In this document: positions 1 to 4,972 of the stretch, piece by piece
How the letters are laid out: every line of letters starts with the position of its first letter
How positions within the stretch are numbered: the stretch's first letter is position 1
NCBI GenBank assembly: GCA_937904535.1
Contig: CALELC010000656.1
Span: 1 to 6,991, forward strand
Source: an uncultured Planctomycetaceae bacterium
Lineage (GTDB): Bacteria; Planctomycetota; Planctomycetia; Pirellulales; Pirellulaceae
Reading direction: 5' to 3'
Length of the DNA: 6,991 nucleotides
Made by a program: the position numbers and the translations under genes
The notes under the pieces: generated by a model
The model's database searches: none
The model's input: only the letters and a program-made list of their open reading frames with translations
What the model was told of the DNA's origin: nothing

Positions 1-1
1 T

Positions 2-283
2 TCCATTGAGATCGTGGACACCGCGAACGAAGCGAATCGAGGCTTCGCACTCATTCAACCGGATGGGCAATTCGTGGTCGAGTCGCTGCAGGCAGGCGAG
101 GTGAAGAAAGGCGTCGTCGACGGTGTTTACAAAGCCCGCATTATCCTGAACGACGAAGACCAAGCCTCGCGCAAGCGAGCAGCGGATGCAATTGCCTCAC
201 GGTACCGCAGCTTTGAAACCTCAGGGCTGGAGATTAGCGTCCCAGCAACCGGTGAAGTGGTTCTGCCGGTGCTGCGGAGGTAA
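2..283 (+). CDS. C-terminal part of a small planctomycete-type regulatory-like (probable lipo)protein
   Basis: The reading frame is open from the left edge (codon starting at base 2, Ser-Ile-Glu-Ile-Val...) to TAA at 281-283, giving 93 residues; the true start lies outside the window. The GTG at 14 is probably an internal valine. Visible features are a short beta-rich pattern (DGQFVVESL, then GVYKARIIL) and a C-terminal segment with RYRSFETSGLEISV. This order, with DGxF, a GxYxxxI strand, then a YR...TSGL strand near the end, resembles the last two thirds of the roughly 130-150-residue carboxypeptidase-regulatory-like lipoproteins that occur in many copies in planctomycete genomes. Those proteins are secreted and of unknown function. 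The signal peptide and lipobox would be upstream and cannot be checked here. The gene converges on the transporter. Coding status is fairly sure; the family assignment is from pattern memory only. Confidence 0.75.
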   Translation, partial: SIEIVDTANEANRGFALIQPDGQFVVESLQAGEVKKGVVDGVYKARIILNDEDQASRKRAADAIASRYRSFETSGLEISVPATGEVVLPVLRR

Positions 284-313
284 GCAGCAAGACTGCAGCA
301 AAACTTTGAAGAC

Positions 314-342
314 GGCTCGCTCCCGCGATGGCGACGCGAGCC
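314..342 (-). terminator. Hairpin between convergent genes, probable terminator of the minus-strand transcript
   Basis: A 7-bp perfect stem pairs 314-320 (GGCTCGC) with 336-342 (GCGAGCC). Inside it a second 3-bp stem pairs 324-326 (CGC) with 331-333 (GCG) around a GATG loop. Read on the minus strand, the hairpin is followed by a moderately T-rich tract (TCTTCAAAGTTTTG, complement of about 298-311), which fits an imperfect intrinsic terminator for the transporter transcript. On the plus strand there is no T-tract after the stem, although it lies only 30 bases past the stop of the left-edge gene, so it may also act weakly in that direction. The T-tract is interrupted, so confidence is moderate. 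Confidence 0.45.
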
Positions 343-356
343 CGCGAGGATCTCGG

Positions 357-509
357 TTACTGTAAATCGGGTGCGGGATCAGGCAAGCGATACATGAGAT
401 CCTCATCCTCGGGGATGAAGGTTACACTCATCGACGCAGCCTGTTCGCGTAGCCGTGCCGCATCTTGTTCATCAATCCAGCCGGCCCGCTCACTACCTGC
501 TGCCTGCAT
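357..509 (-). CDS. Possible 50-residue ORF overlapping the 3' end of the transporter gene
   Basis: An ATG at 509-507 opens 50 codons ending in TAA at 359-357. The frame differs from that of the transporter and overlaps its last 17 bases. The product begins MQAAGSERAGWIDEQ and is acidic and hydrophilic, with a short helix-like stretch (DEQDAARLREQAAS) and an acidic tail (PEDEDLMYRLPDPAPDLQ); no domain is recognised. Points in favour: the stop sits 14 bases before the start of the terminator-like hairpin, and the translation looks like a plausible soluble tail. Points against: it is short, a weak GGTGG is the only ribosome-binding-like sequence, and third-position GC is not strongly biased. It could be a small translationally coupled protein, the natural tail of the transporter displaced by a frameshift, or chance. 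Confidence 0.3.
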   Translation of the reverse strand: MQAAGSERAGWIDEQDAARLREQAASMSVTFIPEDEDLMYRLPDPAPDLQ

Positions 510-1680
510 AGCCACCAAAACCGCTCGCTGCAATGAACAGAATGCCGGCCAGTCCAGCGAACAGGCCGGTAGTGCCCCAGCTAGCGAGCAGGGGCCGCAA
601 CACAATCGGTGACATGAACTGGCCGAGAAACAGTGCCATCGTCAGGCCCCCGACAAGCCGTCCCCGGATCGCGTCGGGCGCATGGCTCATCAGCCATACA
701 TTCAAATTGGGCATCAGCAGGCCGAGCCCTGAACCAGCGACCATCAGCCCCACGAGCACGAAGCCGTAGCTGCTTGCCGTCGCCACCACCAGATACCCGA
801 TTCCTAGCCCTAAAAGCATCACCGCGATCACGCCCTGAAAGCTCAGCCGTGACTTGATGCGGTAAAACAACATGGATGCCAGCGTCGAGAAGAACGTCAT
901 GCAGGCGATCGCGATCCCGACATCCGTTCCCTTGGCGTCAAAATGCATTCGTAAGTGAAACGGCAGTTGGACGGGAATCGCATAGAAGGCGATCATGCCC
1001 AAAAAGGCAACCGCATAGATCAGCGCAATCACACCCCATGGCACAGCAGCTACCGCGGGCTGTACCTGTTGATTGGAACGTGCGGTTGCGTGTTGCGGTT
1101 CACGAATAGCCAGAATGACCATCGGAACCAGTCCGATCGCCACCAAGTAGATACCAAACGGGCCTCGCCAGCTGAGGTCTGATAGAAGACCGCCGGCCAA
1201 CAAGAAGATCATCCCGCCAAATGACATGAACGCGGCCTGCAGTCCCAGGAACCGCTGACGCTCGGCGCCGGCGAAGTAGTCGCCAATCAGTGTGACCGCG
1301 GCCGTCATGATAGCGGCCACCGCGACGCCCAGCAAGGCTCTGCCGACGAGGATCGCCCACAGCGAATCGAGGTACAGCCCGCTACTGCCTGCCGCCGTAT
1401 AAAGAACTGCTCCCCACAATAGCAGCGGCTTGCGACCAAACCGGTCGACCAGCCAGCCCGATGCCGGTGCCAGCAGTCCAATGAATAAGCCGGGCAGGGT
1501 GAGCATCAGCCGCACCAACAGGTCCGCTGAGGGATGCCCCGCAAACACGACCTCCATCGTCGGCAACGCTGGTGATACAGGCGTGCCCGCCATGACGGTC
1601 AGACTACTGGCACACAAGAGGGTTAAGTTTCGGAACGTCTTGCCTCGTCCCTGAGGCTCCACCGGCAGCGTCTCACTCAT
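493..1680 (-). CDS. MFS transporter, 12-TM permease/efflux type
   Basis: This encodes a 395-residue inner-membrane secondary transporter of the major facilitator superfamily. The length and regularly spaced hydrophobic segments fit 12 membrane helices in two halves, joined by a hydrophilic loop at about residues 192-212 (REPQHATARSNQQ). The loop between TM2 and TM3 carries the hallmark MFS motif A, GWLVDRFGRK (75-84). TM4 has the RALLGVAVAAIM pattern (114-125) matching the conserved arginine/glycine motif B region, and the second half has an APDAIRGRLVGG loop (334-345). The protein ends five residues after the last hydrophobic stretch. ATG at 1680 is preferred over an in-frame TTG at 1689 because AAGGA lies 9 bases before the ATG but directly abuts the TTG. 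It most resembles sugar-efflux or drug-efflux type bacterial MFS proteins; the substrate cannot be read from the sequence. It is transcribed divergently from the beta-helix gene and converges on the left-edge gene. Confidence 0.93.
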   Translation of the reverse strand: MSETLPVEPQGRGKTFRNLTLLCASSLTVMAGTPVSPALPTMEVVFAGHPSADLLVRLMLTLPGLFIGLLAPASGWLVDRFGRKPLLLWGAVLYTAAGSSGLYLDSLWAILVGRALLGVAVAAIMTAAVTLIGDYFAGAERQRFLGLQAAFMSFGGMIFLLAGGLLSDLSWRGPFGIYLVAIGLVPMVILAIREPQHATARSNQQVQPAVAAVPWGVIALIYAVAFLGMIAFYAIPVQLPFHLRMHFDAKGTDVGIAIACMTFFSTLASMLFYRIKSRLSFQGVIAVMLLGLGIGYLVVATASSYGFVLVGLMVAGSGLGLLMPNLNVWLMSHAPDAIRGRLVGGLTMALFLGQFMSPIVLRPLLASWGTTGLFAGLAGILFIAASGFGGYAGSR

Positions 1681-1689
1681 TCTTATCAA

Positions 1690-1694
1690 TCCTT
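1690..1694 (-). promoter_or_regulatory. Ribosome-binding site of the transporter (decides its start)
   Basis: On the minus strand AAGGA lies 9 bases before ATG 1680. It lies within two GATAAG hexamers (minus strand, 1697-1692 and 1687-1682) spaced exactly 10 bases apart, one of which overlaps the site. This fixes the start at 1680 and argues against TTG 1689, which would have no spacing. The 10-base GATAAG repeat may be chance. Confidence 0.6.
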
Positions 1695-1750
1695 ATCGAT
1701 GCTGTTCCCAGCAGTAGGCGCATGCCGCTTCCTGATCCCTAAACTCACTC

Positions 1751-1764
1751 GCATGCTATGAAAT
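1751..1764 (+). repeat. Direct repeat A, copy 1 (GCATGCTATGAAAT)
   Basis: This matches copy 2 at 2094-2108 (GCATGCTATAGAAAT) in 14 bases with one inserted base. The core GCATGC is itself a palindrome. This copy lies about 70 bases upstream of the transporter start. Its position near one of two divergent genes would fit a shared regulator site, which is inference. Confidence 0.4.
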
Positions 1765-1782
1765 GGTTGCAGTTGATTCCTC

Positions 1783-1798
1783 AGTCCGCTGGCGTTCT
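1783..1798 (+). repeat. Direct repeat B, copy 1 (AGTCC-GC-TGGCGTTCT)
   Basis: Copy 2 is at 1851-1864 (AGTCCTGGCGTTCT). All 14 shared bases match and copy 1 has a 2-base insertion. The copies start 68 bases apart inside the divergent intergenic region. It may be a small duplication or a pair of protein-binding sites; nothing else distinguishes these. Confidence 0.35.
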
Positions 1799-1850
1799 TA
1801 ACCTTTCAATCAAGCTCCATCCGGAAGGGATTGGGAGGTTACCCGACACA

Positions 1851-1864
1851 AGTCCTGGCGTTCT
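1851..1864 (+). repeat. Direct repeat B, copy 2
   Basis: This is the second copy of the AGTCC/TGGCGTTCT repeat, without the GC insertion present in the copy at 1783-1798. Confidence 0.35.
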
Positions 1865-2036
1865 GAGTTGTCCAATTTCCGCCCACTGAGAAAGCACTCC
1901 GGCATTGCCCCGGCCCCCTCATGGGCAGGCCGCGCTGTGTTGTCGGCCATCTTGATGCGATATCATGGATCCCTCACATCCTGCGTCGCCGCCCACTTCC
2001 ACAGCGGTCTGGAGCTCCCCCAGTTCCTTCGGCGCC

Positions 2037-2091
2037 GGATGCAAATCCCCTGCTGGCTTAGCAGTTCGCCGGATGAATGGGTATTCATCCG
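2037..2091 (+). promoter_or_regulatory. Three successive hairpins, candidate structured leader of the beta-helix gene
   Basis: Three stem-loops follow each other directly. The first is GGAT/ATCC closing a GCAA (GNRA-type) tetraloop, 2037-2048. The second is CTGCT/AGCAG with a 5-base loop, 2050-2064. The third is a perfect 9-bp stem, CGGATGAAT/ATTCATCCG with a GGGT loop, 2070-2091. The last ends 31 bases before the ATG of the beta-helix gene. None is followed by a T-run, so these are not intrinsic terminators. They could be a 5' untranslated structure controlling translation or RNA stability, or the 9-bp stem could instead be a DNA operator. I do not recognise a known riboswitch class. The role depends on where transcription starts, which I could not determine. 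Confidence 0.4.
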
Positions 2092-2093
2092 CT

Positions 2094-2108
2094 GCATGCT
2101 ATAGAAAT
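2094..2108 (+). repeat. Direct repeat A, copy 2 (GCATGCTATAGAAAT)
   Basis: This is the second copy of the repeat at 1751-1764. It lies 3 bases after the 9-bp hairpin and 14 bases before the beta-helix start codon, where a bound protein could block transcription or translation. It also contains TATAGA, a possible -10 element, but no matching -35 hexamer is visible. Confidence 0.4.
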
Positions 2109-2122
2109 TAACTCCTGCCGCC

Positions 2123-4879
2123 ATGACCCAATCCATTTTTAGGCTCAGTGTGTGTTGGCTCCTCTTGAGCATTAGCTCAGTGGCATGCGAGGGTGCCCCG
2201 CAGGCGACGGCGTCTCCGTCCTCCGACGGATCGCTGACCTGGTATGTCTCACCTCAGGGCGATGATCGGTGGTCAGGTCGCAGTCGAGAACCGAATGCGG
2301 AGCGCAGCGATGGCCCACTGGCATCGTTGTCGGCCGCACGCGATGCCATTCGCCGAGCGAGACAGCACGGCGAAGTTTCGGGAACCCTACGGGTGGAAGT
2401 CGCTGGCGGTAACTACCAGTTGCACGCGCCCTGGGTGCTCGAGCCCCAGGACAGCGGAACGGCGACGGCCCCGGTGACTTATGCAGCCGCTGTGGGGGAA
2501 AAGCCCGTGTTTTCGGGCGGTCGAGTGCTCGCGGCGTGGCAACTGCGCGACGATGGTCTGTGGCAGACCCACGTGCCAGAGGTGGCTGCCAAGCAGTGGT
2601 ATTTTGAGCAGCTGTGGGTTGACGGCAAACGCGCCATTCGTGCTCGCTCACCCAATCGGTTCTACCACTACCTACAAAATGTTCACGAACGCGAGTTGGA
2701 GACTCGTGGCTCTCAGAACCGCCAGCGGACTCGCCCGCGTCAGGCGGAGCTAACACTGGAAGTCTCCGCAGAACTGGCCACGACGCTTGCCGCGCTGTCG
2801 CCCGAAGAACGAAAGGATGTCAACCTGTTGGCCTACCACAAGTGGGACAACACGCGGCGGCGTATCCAAAGCGTCGATGCGGACAGCGGATCGCTGTTCA
2901 CGCGAGGCGAAGGCATGAAGCCCTGGAACCCGTTGGTCCGGGGCACGCCCTTTATTCTTGAGAACTATCGCGCCGCCCTCGATGCACCCGGTGAATGGTT
3001 TTTGCAACGCGACGGCACGTTGTTGTATCACCCGCTTCCCGGCCAGTTGATCGATCACTGCCCGGCGATCGCCCCCTATGCTGAGCGGTCCGTCGTGTTT
3101 GCCGGCGATCCTGACCAACAGCAGTGGGTCGAGCATGTGAACCTCGAAGGCCTTGCCTTTCGCCACATCCAGTGGCTGACGCCCGCCCAAGGCGTGGAAC
3201 CGGCGCAGGCTGCGGCTCCGATCACAGCGGCCATCATGGCCGACGGCGCTCGCCACGTGACTATTCGTCGCTGTGAGATCTCACGCACCGGTATCTACGG
3301 CATCTGGTTGCGACGCGGCTGCCAAGATTGCCGTGTCGAAGAATGTCTGATCGAAGATTTGGGCGCGGGGGGCGTTCGTATCGGTGGAACCACGATTCCT
3401 GCCAGTGATGCCGCTCGCACCGAGCGGGTGACAGTTGACAACAATATTATCCGCGGCGGTGGCCGGATCTTTCCTTGTGCCGTCGGCCTGTGGATCGGAC
3501 AAAGTGGTCACAATCACGTCACCCACAATGACATCGGTGACTTCCTCTACACCGGCATCTCGGTCGGCTGGCGCTGGGGCTACGATCAAAGTTTGGCCAA
3601 ACACAACAACATTTCGTCCAACCGGGTACACCATATCGGCCAAGGTGTGCTGAGCGATATGGGAGGAATTTATACACTCGGCCCCTCCGAAGGCACCGTC
3701 GTTCGCAATAACGTTTTCCACGACATCCATTCGTCGACCTATGGCGGCTGGGGCTTATACACCGACGAGGGCAGCAGCGGAATCTTATTTGAGAACAACC
3801 TCGTCTACCGCACTCAGTCAGGTGGCTTTCACCAGCATTACGGTCGCGAGAACATCATTCGCAACAACATCCTGTTGTTTGCCAAGGACCAGCAACTGCA
3901 GGCCACGCGCGTCGAAGATCACCTCTCGTTCACCTTCGAGCGAAACATCGTCTGCTACGATGCAGGGGTGCTGTTCAACTCGAATTGGCCACGGGTGAAG
4001 TCAGAGACTCGGCAGAACTGCTATTGGCGCACCGATGGCCAAGAGGTGGACTTTGGCGGGATGAACCTGGCGCAGTGGCAAGCCGCAGGGCATGATGCAG
4101 GCTCGATCGTTGCCGATCCCGGGTTTGTCGATGCCGCCAGCGAAGACTTTCGCCTACGCGACGACTCGCCTGCCATCGCGCTCGGATTCCAGCGGTTTGA
4201 TCCCACTCAAGCGGGCGTTCGCGGCTCCGAAACGTGGTTGCTCGCGGCCCAGAATTATCAGTGGCCCGCGCTCGAACTGCCGCCGCCGCCGCTGAACATT
4301 CGCGACCCGTTCGAAACGTCAGCCCTTGGCAGTCCGCCATCGGGAGCCGAAATCCATGTGGAGAATCTCGGCGATGCCATCGCGATCACTGCTGCGACCG
4401 CAGCCCAGGGCCGTCAGAGTGTTGAAATCCGCGATGCCTCAGGACTGCGACAGCCCTTCAATCCGCACTTGGTTTACCGGCCTCAGCACGCAAGCGGAAC
4501 AACACAAATGAGTTTTGATGTACGCGTCGAACCGGCGTCCAACTTGATCGTGCAGTGGCGCGATTACCGTGACGGCGACTATGTTGCTGGCCCCTCTCTA
4601 ACGATTCGCGACAGCCAGCTGCAGATCGCCGGCCAACCGCCAATCGCTTTTCCAATTGGTAATTGGGTATCGGTCCAGATGAAAGCGCGGCTCGGCGAAT
4701 CGAACGATTTGAGTTGGTCACTCCGCGTGCAGGGCGATGAGATCGATGTGGAAATGGAGCAACTCACCTTTGGCAATTCCAGTTTTCGCAACTTTGACTG
4801 GGTAGGCTTCATCAGCAATGCGCAGCAGCCGACAGTGCTTTATCTTGACAATTTGCAGATCATCAATCGCCCAGACTAG
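2123..4879 (+). CDS. Secreted right-handed parallel beta-helix protein, GH141-like, with C-terminal beta-rich domain
   Basis: The 918-residue product is probably exported. Residues 1-21 form a signal peptide (hydrophobic core CWLLLSISSV); SVAC at 19-22 only weakly resembles a lipobox, so lipidation is uncertain. Residues 39-170 hold the WYVSPQGDD...WSG entry and a first beta region. Residues 238-310 carry YHKWDNTRRRI and PGEWFLQRDGTLLYHP, typical of the beta-helix family that includes glycoside hydrolase family 141 (known members act as alpha-L-fucosidase or xylanase). Coil repeats with asparagine ladders (DNNIIRG, HNNISSNRV, RNNVFHDI, ENNLVYR, RNNILLF) run from about 340 to 640. Asp512 in SDMGGIY and Asp548 in LYTDEG, 36 residues apart, are the best candidates for the catalytic pair. 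A proline linker (LPPPPL) leads to a beta-rich domain at about 727-918 that looks like a LamG-type carbohydrate-binding module. Only ATG 2123 is possible, since a TAG lies in frame at 2102; no Shine-Dalgarno is visible. The exact substrate is unknown. Confidence 0.88.
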   Translation: MTQSIFRLSVCWLLLSISSVACEGAPQATASPSSDGSLTWYVSPQGDDRWSGRSREPNAERSDGPLASLSAARDAIRRARQHGEVSGTLRVEVAGGNYQLHAPWVLEPQDSGTATAPVTYAAAVGEKPVFSGGRVLAAWQLRDDGLWQTHVPEVAAKQWYFEQLWVDGKRAIRARSPNRFYHYLQNVHERELETRGSQNRQRTRPRQAELTLEVSAELATTLAALSPEERKDVNLLAYHKWDNTRRRIQSVDADSGSLFTRGEGMKPWNPLVRGTPFILENYRAALDAPGEWFLQRDGTLLYHPLPGQLIDHCPAIAPYAERSVVFAGDPDQQQWVEHVNLEGLAFRHIQWLTPAQGVEPAQAAAPITAAIMADGARHVTIRRCEISRTGIYGIWLRRGCQDCRVEECLIEDLGAGGVRIGGTTIPASDAARTERVTVDNNIIRGGGRIFPCAVGLWIGQSGHNHVTHNDIGDFLYTGISVGWRWGYDQSLAKHNNISSNRVHHIGQGVLSDMGGIYTLGPSEGTVVRNNVFHDIHSSTYGGWGLYTDEGSSGILFENNLVYRTQSGGFHQHYGRENIIRNNILLFAKDQQLQATRVEDHLSFTFERNIVCYDAGVLFNSNWPRVKSETRQNCYWRTDGQEVDFGGMNLAQWQAAGHDAGSIVADPGFVDAASEDFRLRDDSPAIALGFQRFDPTQAGVRGSETWLLAAQNYQWPALELPPPPLNIRDPFETSALGSPPSGAEIHVENLGDAIAITAATAAQGRQSVEIRDASGLRQPFNPHLVYRPQHASGTTQMSFDVRVEPASNLIVQWRDYRDGDYVAGPSLTIRDSQLQIAGQPPIAFPIGNWVSVQMKARLGESNDLSWSLRVQGDEIDVEMEQLTFGNSSFRNFDWVGFISNAQQPTVLYLDNLQIINRPD

Positions 4880-4892
4880 ATAAGCGTTCGCA

Positions 4893-4921
4893 GCTGATAT
4901 CTTGCCATCACGGCAATCAGC
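4893..4921 (+). other. Bulged stem-loop between the beta-helix and PHP genes
   Basis: GCTGA (4893-4897) pairs with TCAGC (4917-4921), and inside it TTGCC (4902-4906) pairs with GGCAA (4912-4916) around an ATCAC loop, with a 4-base bulge on the left arm. The structure begins 13 bases after the beta-helix stop codon. The following sequence is not T-rich, so it is not a classical intrinsic terminator. It could be an RNA processing or stability element between co-transcribed genes, or a weak terminator. Confidence 0.35.
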
Positions 4922-4972
4922 CGTTTGCGGCGTTATGATCGTTTAGCATCCGAGACGAGTGAGTGTGCGCTT

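Larger units (their letters stand above)
1690..2122. other. Gene-free divergent intergenic region
   Basis: These 433 bases separate the start of the minus-strand transporter from the plus-strand beta-helix gene and should contain both promoters. I see no convincing protein-coding frame: the two open frames over it use a TTG start or run into the beta-helix gene antisense, and neither translation looks like a protein. The region holds two imperfect direct-repeat pairs (1751-1764 with 2094-2108; 1783-1798 with 1851-1864), a repeated CGCCGGATG (2033-2041 and 2067-2075), and a run of small hairpins from 2037 to 2091. The best sigma-70-like pair for the plus strand is TTGTCG (1940-1945) and TATCAT (1961-1966), but the 15-base spacer is too short to trust. 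No good minus-strand promoter was found. Confidence 0.6.

Noticed and set aside
1940..1966. TTGTCG/TATCAT as promoter of the beta-helix gene
   Set aside because: The spacer is only 15 bases and the -35 is imperfect; it is mentioned in the intergenic entry but is not supported enough to call.
1868..2104. 78-codon plus-strand open frame in the intergenic region
   Set aside because: It starts with TTG without a ribosome-binding site, runs through the hairpin cluster and repeats, and its translation has no recognisable pattern.
1963..2172. 69-codon minus-strand open frame
   Set aside because: It starts inside the signal-peptide region of the beta-helix gene, antisense, and ends in the intergenic region without supporting signals.
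2172..3730. Several minus-strand open frames (194, 168 and 149 codons)
   Set aside because: All are antisense to the beta-helix gene and have low-complexity, composition-driven translations.
4279..4293. Short CCG triplet run
   Set aside because: It simply encodes the proline linker before the C-terminal domain of the beta-helix protein and is not an independent repeat element.
4934..4939. TATGAT as a -10 element for a separate PHP-gene promoter
   Set aside because: The hexamer is good and correctly placed for a 27-base leader, but no -35 hexamer lies at 16-18 bases; TTGCCA at 4902 is 26 bases away. It was kept out of the feature list.
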